In this document: positions 21,761 to 32,500 of the stretch, one piece after another
Layout: the number at the start of each line of letters is the position of its first letter
How positions within the stretch are numbered: position 1 is the first letter of the stretch
DNA from: Chlamydomonas reinhardtii
Lineage: Eukaryota; Chlorophyta; Chlorophyceae; Chlamydomonadales; Chlamydomonadaceae
Length of the DNA: 64,000 nt
Reading direction: 5' to 3'
NCBI RefSeq assembly: GCF_000002595.2
Contig: NC_057006.1
Coordinates: forward strand, 5,377,356 to 5,441,355
The notes under the pieces: model-generated
The model's input: the letters and a program-made list of their open reading frames with translations, nothing else
Told to the model about the DNA's origin: nothing
The model's database searches: none
Program-made: the position numbers and the translations under genes

Positions 21761-24700
21761 TTACCTGCCACCGTGCGGCGCGCCCTGCCCCGCGCTCGAG
21801 CCGCCGTCCCCAATCACCACCGTAATGAAGCTTGGGTTGCGCCGCATGGTGGTGCCGCCGCCTCCACCGCTCTGCGCCCGAAGGGCGCTGACGCGTCCAG
21901 ATACGAAGCCCACCACCGCGCCGTCTAACCCTGGCGGGCCGCTGCTGTCTCCGAAGCTGGCCCGCGCCTCGCTTATTGACAGCCTGCCTAACCCCGGCTC
22001 CTGCGCTGCCGCCTCCGGCATGTCAGGCACCAGTGTGGGAGCTGTCCCCGCCGGCGCCATAGCACTCGTCCAGCCACCCGGCAAATGTGCCGCGCCCGGC
22101 GGCGTTATCACGCCGCCGGTGTAACGGCTCGGCCGCGTTCCGCCTCCCTTGCCGGCGGCGCCGGAGCCCAACGCTATGCCGGGCGTGGCGGCCTGCAGCG
22201 CCACCCCGTGCGCCCGCCCGCTGGCGGAGCCCTTGGCTGTCGCACTGGCGCTGCCTCGCAGCCGGAGCGCCAGCGCCAGCGCCATCACGGCCAGCGCCGC
22301 CAGCGGCAGCACCAGCACTGTGGAGCCCGCCTTGAGCGCCGCCCGGGAGCCCTCGTCATGCGTCCAAAACCTAGCCGACCCTCCCCCGCCTCCACCTCCG
22401 CTACCGCCGCTGCCGCGCCCTGCCGCGTTCATGGCGTCCACCACCGCCGCGCCCAGCACCCAGTTGAGCGGCACCTGCTCGCCGCTGGGCGCGTGCGGCA
22501 CGGTGTTGGTCCAGGTGAGGCGGCTGTCGTCCAGCCCAAAGCCCAGCCCGGTGTGCAGCAGCGCCAGGATGTAGGCTGCACCGAAGCAGTAGCGGACCAG
22601 GAACTGCGGGGAGGCATGGGGAGGAGCAACATCGAGGGCGTCACACGGCAACCCAGGCAACAGCAGCAGCAGCCGATAGTGCGTTGTTCAGTGGTAATCC
22701 TGCCAAGTGTCAGTCCCCAACGCACGCACCTGGTCGGGTATGTGGCCGCTGAACTCCGCATGCAGGCTGGACCAGTGCCGCGAGCAGTAGCGGTTGCCGT
22801 GTTCGCGCAGCTCCCGCAGCGTCGACCTGCGGAGCCATGACGGCATGCACGTCACGGCGGCAAACCTGCGTGCCCTGTTTGGGTATCCACCACGACTAGC
22901 CGCACGCCCACGAGGAAGCGTCATCACCGCTACAGGTATCGCGTGTCGGCTGAGGTGCAGTAGCAGTGGGGCGCTCACCTCGACGGCAGTCCCAGCGCCC
23001 GAGCCGTCCACGCGAAGTTCTCCACCGCCACGAATTTCCCCGCCAGGGCCGGCACGTAGCTGCCCTGCAGCACACAGCCGCCGCCACTGCCGCCGACACC
23101 ATCACTGCCGTGCCCGCCGTGCCCACCGGCTTCGGATTCGGTACCCCCGCTGCCACTGCTGCCGCCACTGCCGTCATTGTCCCCTGGCAACACCACCTCC
23201 TCCTCGTTGCCATAGCTCTCTGACGGCACCACGTCCTCCTCACCACCCGCCTTGCCTGAGCCTGCACCCGACTGCGACCGCCCGGCCGCCGCCGCGTCCG
23301 CTTCAGACGACAGCGTCCGGCCCGTGTGCGCTAGCCCCGCCGCCCGGGCGCTGCCAGTGACGCCGCCGCCGCCGCTGCCGCCGCCGCCGCCGTGCCTCCC
23401 GAGCGCGGACGCCGGCGCCGGCGCGGAGCAGTTGTGGTCTGGCATGATGCGGTGCACCACGTCCAGGCACTGGCTGAAGGAGCCGTTTCCGTGGCGGCCG
23501 TCGTCCGTCACGTACCTGCATGGCGCACGCCGCACGTGTGGCATACATTGGGCACAACACGTCACTGCAGCACAATACGCTGTATCAGCCATGTTTGACC
23601 GGTCACAGGCCACCAGGTGCGGTACTTGGCGTGCGTTTGCATTCATGCTTGGCGCGCTCACCCGATGGGAAGGCAGGGGTCGGATATTGAGCCAGCTGCA
23701 TCCGCCGCGTTCGCATCGCTCTCCGCAATCGCCGTCAGCACACGCCCTTGGTTGCTTCCGCCGCTATTGCTACTGCTAATGACACTGCTACTAGTGCCAT
23801 TCATCGTGCGGCTGTGTTCCAGCACGAAGTCGGCCGCACGCGCCAGCGCCGCATCCATGCCCAGTCCGAGGTAACTGTGCGCGTACAGGCGCGACGGCAC
23901 GCCTGCATGATGCAAAGCCACCCACAAAAAGATAAAGAGTTTGCGGCTCAAGGAATACAACGAGCGCCTTGCATACCGTGCTTCACCGCATGAGCCTGGC
24001 CTAGTTCCTGCGCTTTCTTACGGTAAGAACAATACCCCAGTCCTAAAACACCCGCACAAACACACAAACACGCTCCCGTTGACCACACACACACACACAC
24101 ACATACACATATTTACACACACACACACATCCGTAAACCGTCGTTTTGCCGCATCGCATACACTGTCGTTGCGCAACGTTTTCCTTGTGCTCTTTAACAC
24201 ACACACACACACACACCCGTCCCAGAGGCACTGACCCGGTAGGTGCAGCTGCGAGCCGTGGTGCTCCGGCAGCTTCTCGTGCGCGGGCGGCAGGAAGGTG
24301 AGCTGCATGGAGGCGCCGCCCATCTCCAAAATGCCCGTGAACAGCTGCGCCGGGTCGATCACCTCCTTGCGGCTGTGGTGCGCGTGGCCGGACGCCTCCT
24401 GTGCGGACGCAGCCAGGGTGTGCCGGTGGAGGTTGCTGCCTTTGGCAACGCGGACTGGCAGACACGGCACCCGCGTACAACTTGACGGCCCGAGGCCCTC
24501 GGACCACGCGCTGCCACGCCAGGTCTCCCACACACAAACACACCTGCAGTGCCCCCGTGATGTAGTTGACAGCCGCCCAGCCGTACAGGCCCTCCAGCTC
24601 GCCGCCAATCACTTGCGCCCAGCTTAGCTCGAAGGCAAAGCGCGAGGCCGCCAGCCGCGAACTGCAGGCCGCCAGGATGGCTGACTGCTGCTGGTCCGTC

Positions 24701-25788
24701 AGCAGCCGCAGGCCCGCAGTGGCGAGCAGCCGCACAGGCGTCACCGGCCACACGTCCGCCGGGACCTGGGCGGCAGCAAGGCAGGGGCAAGGGAGGCGGT
24801 GTGCTGTGGCAATACAAGGCAATAACTTCGCTGCTGGAGATGATCGAGTCTGCAAACATGTGTGAGACTCGTATGCAGGCCCGCCACGCCACGCCACGCC
24901 ACGCACGTGCTCATACGCGAAGTCCAGCAGCGGCTGCAGGCTGTCAGCCGCCTGCACCGGCCGGTCGGCGTACGCGGACAGGCCAGGCTCTATGGCGCTA
25001 GAGGGCTCCGGCAGCACCAGCGACACGTACTCCGGCCAGCGGGCGGACCGGTAGCGGAACACGCGCACGCGCGTGCCGGAGCTACCGCCGTCTGCGGCGA
25101 GGAGGGCGCGTTGGCGCATTGTGATGTTGTGAACCGTGGAAGAGCCCTTGCGCGCATGGGTGTTAGCATCTTCCGCGCAGATGTTTCGTGTATCACTCCT
25201 TTTGCCCCCATCTGGGTTCCGGCCTCGCAGCGACAGCCGATGCCACGTGCAGTCGCCTGACATGCAGGATTTCAACGCCTCACACCCGGCAAGTCCTATG
25301 AAAGCCCTCACGTACCAATGTATACAGCATACTTGTCCACTCCGTGCTGTGAGCAAGTAGATTTAGCAACAGGGGAGTTGTCAGGGGCGCGCACGTGCGC
25401 GCACACCCAAACGCGGCGTTCCCAAGTTAGGGCCCACTGGGACACCCTGCCGGCAAACCCCAGGTGCCCCAGATGCCCTCCTGCACGCGCACACATGCAA
25501 GTAGAACCCACTGTAATGTCGCCATTCCATGGCAGCGCCCACCTGCTCTGCTCCGCGTTCTATCCGCAGCGCCACTTGAAGCAGCACGACGAGGGACAGC
25601 AGTGTCAGACCCCCCAGGCCCAGCAGTAGCAAAGCAGCCTGCCCCTTGCTCGCCCCCATCAGCCATAGCCGGCAGCGGTTGATATGCCTCTTAACGCTTT
25701 TTGTGAAAGACTGCTTGCCCGCTGCGTCCTCAGCGATTGAGGGGCCTAAGACTAGAAGTCGCAGCGCAGATTTCGATGATTGCATCAC
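21761..25788 (-). CDS. Membrane apyrase (GDA1/CD39 nucleoside phosphatase)
   Basis: Apyrases hydrolyse nucleoside tri- and diphosphates, often in the Golgi lumen or outside the cell. Nine exons join in phase: 25788-25543, 25346-25316, 25091-24907, 24765-24544, 24398-24236, 23902-23662, 23515-22979, 22826-22730 and 22603-21761, giving 854 residues. The apyrase conserved regions appear in order: DGGSSGTRV (ACR1), LLATAGLRLL (ACR2), EGLYGWAAVNYITG (ACR3), GILEMGGASMQLTF (ACR4) and VPLNWVLGAAV (ACR5). A membrane segment at about 51-73 and a second at about 667-688 place the catalytic part between two anchors, as in NTPDases. Odd points are a Gly/Ser/Glu-rich insert of over 100 residues in exon 7, before KFVAVENFAWTARAL, and a 166-residue tail after the last membrane segment. 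Usual family length is 450-650. Confidence 0.9.
24084..24216. repeat. (AC)n microsatellite blocks in apyrase intron 5
   Basis: Two AC-dinucleotide runs (about 24084-24129 and 24197-24216) lie just downstream, in transcript sense, of the exon 5 donor. Confidence 0.85.
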
Positions 25789-26204
25789 GCTTCATCCTCA
25801 ATTCCAGTTGTAAAGCGCTGTAGTTAAGCGCAGCGGCAGGGAATCAGCAGCGGACAAAAGACGAATAGGAAACGTTCGGCGCCGCGAGGGCTCCTAATAT
25901 GGTGCTCAGAAAAATAAATGTATACAGTAACAGATACCTCTTAAATGGGGTATTGTACTGGACCTCTTGGCGACTGAACGCGGATGGCACCAACTTGCAG
26001 ACATTTGTCTATGCGAAGTTATGACTAGCTATTATCGCAAGAAAAGCAAGAAGAAAAACAAGAAGAAAAACACCCACGAGCAACAGTCGAGGTCACGCCC
26101 ACCTCTTGGTGCAAGCACACGAAATGTCGAGGCATATCGACATGGCATCAGTTCCTAGATAAATCGCCCTCGGGGACGAAGCGAGGCGTGCTGTAAGCGG
26201 AGCC
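25789..26204. promoter_or_regulatory. Shared divergent upstream region, apyrase and transporter
   Basis: This 416-bp stretch between two start codons is AT-richer than its surroundings near 25900-26080, including AAAATAAATGTATACAG and a run of AAGAAAAAC repeats. It presumably contains both promoters. Confidence 0.45.
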
Positions 26205-28844
26205 ATGTCGACGCGCAGCTGGGACTCTTCCGACTTTGGACCTGGGAAGATGGTGCGGTTCAATGCGGAGAGCTTCTACGCGCACCCTGTGGGCAAGGTG
26301 CTTACGGTGAGCGGCTTGGATGGGCGCTCGACCATCCGCGTGGCAACACCCCTGGCAACACCCCCCGCAACTGGCGTGTGTTACCGAACGCGCATGCCAG
26401 CTCCCGTTGCCTGAGTGCGCACAGTGTTTGGGCAGGGCCAGTGTCAGGCTTCATGCTGGCTTAGGGCAGTAGACCATGAAGGCGTGAGGGCGTGAGGGTG
26501 TGAGAGCGCGGGGGGGGGCGGTGGTGACACGCGCTGTAACCGTGCACCTCCGCCCACAGGTTGCCGCCTACCTTGGGCTTAACATCAGCCTGAACATGGT
26601 GAACAAATGGACGCTAAGTATCTATGGTAAGGAGAGCAGGGTCTTCCACGCGCCTTCCTGCGGGCAGCGCCTGTGGTGGCAGTCGAGGCTTGCGCTGACG
26701 GCGTGGGCACTCGTGCAGGTTTTCGGTTTCCCATCGCGCTCTCCATCGCACACATGGTGAGCTGTGGCAAGCTGGTGCATACCTTTGCAGGGGGGGACTT
26801 CAGGAGCGCCGGTTCCTCTTGCTTCATCTTGGGCTGCGCGTCAGACGGGGCGCTTGTTGGGAGGCTGTTGCGTGCTCGTGAGTGGACACGGCCGAGGCAG
26901 TACCAGCCTGAAACTCCCCCGAAGAACACGCGCAGGGCCCTTGCATGCAACCCAATCCGCCCTGAATCCCCACATTCCCCGGCACAACAGGCGTTTAGCT
27001 TCTTTGCGCTGAGCCCCTTCATGCTCACCAAGTCGATGCGGGAGCAGCACCACTCAACGCTGTCCAAGCAGGTAAAGCCATGCATGCTGTGGCGGGTCTG
27101 CTTGCGAGTGCTGAGGGCCGCGCTGTACTCGCCGTCTCAGACAACGCATCGTCCTGCCCCTAACACCCACTGATGCCGCGCCGCCATGGCACCCACACAC
27201 TGCCTCATGCTCGCCCGCTTGCAGTGGCCGGGCCTCTTGTTCATCTCGATCTGCTTCGCCATCAACGTGGGCCTCAACAACGTGTCGCTCACCACCATTT
27301 CCCTAAGCCTGAACCAGGTCATCAGGTGCGTGGCTGTCCGTGCAACAACCCGTGTGCCGGCCCGGGCGCCTGAACGGCACAACCGCTTAGGCGCTATGCT
27401 GTGTTGCCATATCCAGACAGAGCCAGTGGCGCTGTCACGACCGGGCGGCATTCAGTTTGGCCGCCTGACCTGTAACCTGCACCGCCCACAGGGCGAGCAT
27501 CCCGGTGTTCACGGCGATAGGCGCGGTCGTGATTGAGAAGAAGCCGCCCAACCGGCAGGAGTTCCTGTCGCTGCTGGTGCTGGTGGGCGGCGTCAGCATC
27601 GCCGTGTACGAGGGCAGCGGCACCAAGTCGTCATTCACGGGCGTGGTGCTGTGCCTCATCGGTGAGCTGCTGGTGCAGGGCGGGCAGGGCACGGCGGGTG
27701 GCTGGTTGGATGGGTTCGGGCGAGGCGGGTGCAGGACCGCTGCTGACAATAGCATTCTCGCGCACGTGCCGCCAACTTCCAAGCCTGGGCCTAGGCCCCA
27801 ACAGCCCGAGAATACTCGTTGGCAACCGCGTGCGCGGCACAACACATCCAAATGACAGGCACGGCCTGCAACGGCCTGATGATGAGCAGCATCGGGCGGC
27901 TGCTGAGTGAGAAGCTGGACGTGCTGCGGCTGACCTTCTACACCGCGCCGCTAACGCTGTGTGTGCTGGTGCCCTTCTTCAACAAGCTGGAGGCGCCGGG
28001 CTACTACCAGTACGCCGCCAGTGGGACGGCAGGTGGCGCGTACATAGGTGAGAAGGCGGGTTGCAGAAGGGGCGTCGCCCTGTGCGTTTGTGCGCTGGGG
28101 AGGGGGGGAGGGGGTAGCTGTCCATGGAAGACGGGGGGCAGTTTGTGCAGAGAGAAGGGGCCATGCAACTGCTTGTGCCTCTTGTCATCACTTCCTGCGC
28201 AACCTGCTGTTTCTACGCTGCACGATAAGTGCTGCCTTATACGCATCCCGCCTGCACGCGCCCGCAGTCGTGATCCTGCTGGGCTGCCTGAACGCCCTGC
28301 TGTACAACCTGATCCACTCCCTGGTGATTAAAGTCACCAGCTCCGTGACGACCACCGTGATCGGGGAAATGAAAATTGTCTTGATCCTGCTGCTGTCGGC
28401 CGTCGTGCTGGGTGAGTGGACGGCGCAGTGGTTGGAGCGCACCAGTGGTGGAATAGCTGCAGTTGAGGATCAAAATGAGGCCGGCCGCTTCATACCACTA
28501 CCCTGTCCCTCCCTCACTGTCTCGCCAGGCGAGAGCGACGTGTGGACTGTCAAGATGATGATTGGCTGCACCACCGCCATCCTGGGCTTCTGCATGTACA
28601 GCCACGGCCGCATGATGGCGGGCGCGCAGACGGTGCCGGTGATCATCAAGGGCGTGCCAGGTGCGTGCGCCGCGTGAATGGAGCTGTTGCCTTGCCTGGT
28701 AGCTCACGGTGCTTTGCGCTTGGGGTCATGTGGTGACTAAATGGTACCTTGATTCTGGTTCCGTGTGCAGAGCTGTCGCCAAGCCTGACGGATACGCTGC
28801 GGTCGCCGCTGCTGGCGATGGCCGGTAAGCCCTCGCGTAGCTAG
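26205..28844 (+). CDS. Nucleotide-sugar/triose-phosphate-family transporter
   Basis: This is a drug/metabolite-superfamily antiporter of the TPT/NST branch, most likely moving a nucleotide sugar across the Golgi membrane. Ten exons join in phase: 26205-26306, 26560-26626, 26719-26756, 26991-27071, 27225-27325, 27492-27661, 27859-28047, 28268-28411, 28529-28660 and 28771-28844, giving 365 residues. Family signatures are LGLNISLNMVNKW in the first helix, FRFPIALSIAHM, NVGLNNVSLTTISLSLNQVI, EFLSLLVLVGGVSIAVY and VTSSVTTTVIGEMKIV. The last resembles the TSSVTxxVxGxxK motif of plant nucleotide-sugar transporters. There is no transit peptide; the short N-terminus MSTRSWDSSDFGPGK argues for the secretory pathway rather than plastid. 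The substrate cannot be read from sequence. It shares its upstream region with the apyrase, an enzyme that in the Golgi removes the nucleotide by-product; a shared role is suggestive only. Confidence 0.85.
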
Positions 28845-29542
28845 GCCGAGAGGTGAGCGCGTTGACGAATGAGTAGGTACGGCAGTGGTGAAGGTAGAGG
28901 TAATGGGCGGGTATGCGTGTGGATAAGGGAGGAAAGAGCGCATAGTGCAAGGATGAGGGAACCTGCATAACAATTGGGAAGGGAGGCTAGGGAGTAGGGA
29001 GACACAAGCTGCTGATGCCAGCTGATGCACAACAGGGTTTTGATGCCGAGATGAACGTGGATAATCCGCTGTGATTGAACGTGTGTGCCCGGGGAGCGTA
29101 TGCCCAGCAGTGCGGATGCAACAGTGATTCAGGTGGGGGGGCGCGGCGAGGGGGGGGGGTGGGGGGCTGTAGCTGGACGTGGGCCGACACGACACGGTGG
29201 GGCACACCTTTTCAGAGCGGCCAACCTTTTAACAATGTTTGTTATGCAAGCGTGGATGTAACGCAGTCTTCAATTTCACCTCATCAGTTGAGATCCGCAT
29301 GCGCTTTTTGCCGCCCGTGAAGGCCAACGACTCACGGGTCTGGCGGGGGGATTCGCGAGAAATGACCCCATCATCCCATTCCTCACCACAAACGTAAGTA
29401 AATACCACTGTATAGGTTTTTAGCGATACACGCAGCTGTTTGGGTGCATCGCGGCGCTTCGGGCTGTGAGAGCGGTCGGGCGATTGTCGATCAAGCTTCG
29501 GTTCCTCGCACTTCAAGCTGCACCGGTGCAGCTCGGTGTGTT
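28845..29542. other. Spacer between transporter and XPG-helicase gene
   Basis: This is 698 bp of 3' UTR and promoter. A G-rich run (GGGGGGGGG near 29130-29165) is present. No gene was seen. Confidence 0.5.
29257..29261 (+). terminator. Candidate TGTAA polyadenylation signal, transporter
   Basis: TGTAA lies about 410 bp past the transporter stop. Confidence 0.4.
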
Positions 29543-32500
29543 ATGGGCGTCAACGGGCTGACTCGCCTCTTGGAGGAGGGCGGGCGACCGCGCGTCGTAA
29601 CGTATGCGTCCGGCGAGGGCCACGGCCAGGTGGTGGTGGTCGACGCCTCCGCCGTCGAGGTGCGCCGGGGCCGGGGCCAGTCGCACGCACGTCGGGCAAA
29701 TTTCTATAGTCAGAATGGGGTTGCACGCCGGGGATAAGTTGTGCCGTCTCGCATTGCCGACTTCACCCTGCCGGTCGCTGACCTAACCCCTGAACAAATT
29801 TACCCCGGTCGACAGTACCACCTCCTGAGCCGGATTCGCGACGGCCCCCACACCGACTGGCGAGATCCCGCCACCTTCCACGGCCGCCTGTATGCCGAGG
29901 TGTGTCGCTACCTGGGTGGACTGCTGCGGGCCGGGCTGCGGCTGGTGCTGGTGTTGGACAGCGCGGCGCCGCCCGGGACAGAGCCGACGGCGGCGGAGCG
30001 GCGGCGGAATGCCCTCGCGGCGGGCATGTTCAAGCCCCCCACCGCTGAGATGGTGGTGCTTCAGGTGTGTGTGTGTGTGTGTAGGGGGGAGCGCGAGTTG
30101 GTGGGTTGCTGAGGTTTGGCACACATACCGGTACCGGTAATACGTGTCCCGCCGTCCGTACTTACACGCCGCACACGCGTGCCCGCACACGCACCTACCG
30201 CTCTGCCCATACCTGCTGCTGCCGTGCAGGCATACCAGGACCTGGCCCAGCAGCTGGGCGGCCTGACGCTCCGCCGCAGCCGCCACGGCGCCGACCCACT
30301 CATTGCGGCGGAGGCCGCCGCCGCCGCCGCCCGCGGGCAGCTGCTGGCGGTGCTGACCGACGACTCCGACTTCTACGTGCTGGGCGGCAGCTGCGCGCCG
30401 CGCCTCATCCACACCCACGGCGTAGTGGTGGACCCCGCGGGCTCGGTGACGCTGATGGTGTGGGACACGCGCTGCCTGTGGCTGAGCCTGGCGAAGGCGG
30501 CGGCGGCGGGCCGCGGCGCCGCCGCCACCGCGGCCGGCGGCGCAGCTGCGCGTGCTTCGGAGCCGTCACTGCTGCGGCGGGCGCAGGTGGCGGCGGTGCT
30601 GGGCAACGACCTGAGCCAGGACGTGCGCCGTCGGCTGCAGGCGCGGAAAGGCGCGGTGGTGGGCGCTCGGCGCCTCGGCGGCGGCGGCTGCTACGCCGCT
30701 GGGCCCAGTGAGGTGGCGCGCGAGGTGCTGCGGCTGCCGGCGGGCGCGGCCCCGGACCTCAACTTCTTCCAGCAGCCGCCGGTGGGGCTCAAGTCCTTCG
30801 GCCCTGAGGACCTGGAGGCGTACAACGCGGTGGTGCAGGTAAGGAGCGCGTTTGCGTAGTGCCGTACGTGTTGCGGAAATGGTGGTCTGTCATCAGCTAG
30901 CTAGTCCTTGTACTGTAAGGATAACGCAGCACAACAGCTTGCGCGGTACTGGGCGGTGGACGTGGGTGGACATGGAGGGTGTGGGATGACAACCTACTGT
31001 GGATGGCAACCTTGCAGGGGTGGGGCGTCCTGTCCTACCCTCGCATGCCGTGTCGTTGGCACTCTTCCCGGTGGTTGCTGGTTGACCTCGCTCGCGCACG
31101 TGCACTGCTGTCTGTTGCTTCTGTCCTGGCTCTTTCAGGGCTATCTGGATGACGACGCGGCGGCACGTGACGGCTCTGCGGCGCGTCTGCTCACGCTGCG
31201 CAGCCCCCCGCAGCAGCCCCCGGATCAGGCCGCTGCGGCGGCGGCGATGGGTCCCGCGGCAGCGGCACACGGCGGTAACGGCGGCGCTGACGTGTCCACG
31301 ACGCTGCCCTGGATTCACCCGCAGCTGGCGGCGCGCATTGCCGCCGTAGACCCAGTGCCGCCGCAGCTGACCTCGCTCGCGTGTCGCGGCCTGTCCACCT
31401 TCACGCTGCCGATGGAGCACTGCCGCACGTTCCAGGACCTGAGGCGCAGCGTGACCTCGGCCCTGCTGCAGCAGCTGCAAGCGGGTGCTGCGGCAGGCAA
31501 TGGCGGAGGCCGCGGCGGCAATGACGGCGCAGGAGGTCGCCGCGCCTACGAGTACTTGGCCGCCGAAAACGAATTGCATCTGCTGGCTAGCGGCGGCGGC
31601 GGCGAGCAGGCGGGCCCGGCGCCTGACGACGACGACTGCTGGTTCGACCCCGCGACCCACATGCCGAAGGTGCCGGTGCGGGTTGCTGCACAGGCAGTGG
31701 CGGCTGCGGGGCTGCCGCAGCGCCAGGCGACCTTGGCGGACACGGCGCGCGCGGTGGAGGCCGCCGCCGCAGCCGCCGCAGCCGCAGCAGCAGCAGCCGA
31801 TGGAGCCGCCGTAGCGCCTGGCGCTGACGGCGGCCTGCCTCCCGCGCTGGTCATGTACTATGCCCTGCTGCTGCACGCGGCCGACCCCGACCCGGCCGCC
31901 TGGCAGCTGCAGCATGTGCGGCAGTACCTGCTGCCGGGCGTGGCCATGCCGGTGGATCTGCTGGCGGCGGAGGCGGCAAAGGGGGCTGGGGGCGGTGGTT
32001 TTGATGCCGACGATGACGCGGGTGCGGAGATGGCCCCGGAGGTGGCTGCGGCCCTGCGTGCGGGGCGTAACGTTGTGGACGTGGGCAGCGCTCTCACGGA
32101 CAAGGACTGGTCGGACATCGACGCAAAAGACGTGAGTGCAACGGCAACATTGCAAGCGTTGCGCTGCGTGTGAAACTGTGTGGAGCAAACAGGCAGGTGA
32201 TAAGGGCCTCAATGCTACCCCTCTTGCTGCCCTTGCTGTCGGGCCTCGCCTGACACATACCGTACACTGGCACATGCCGTGCACAGGTTGTGAACCGTGT
32301 GCGCTCCAGCGCGGGCTTCATGCTCATGGGCCACATCCGGCCCTGGCAGCCAGCACCGCTGCCGCTGCCGCAGCCGCCGCCAGGAGCAGTGGCGGCGGCG
32401 GCGGACCGGGACGCCGCCGCCACTGCCCGGGCAGACAGCCGCGATGCGCCGCGGCTGGTGGCGCTGGCGCGCGCTGCCCTGGACGCCGGCGGCGACAGCG

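Noticed and set aside
24043-25356. 437-codon minus-strand frame across the apyrase
   Set aside because: Reads through introns and a CA microsatellite; the spliced model explains the conserved apyrase blocks.
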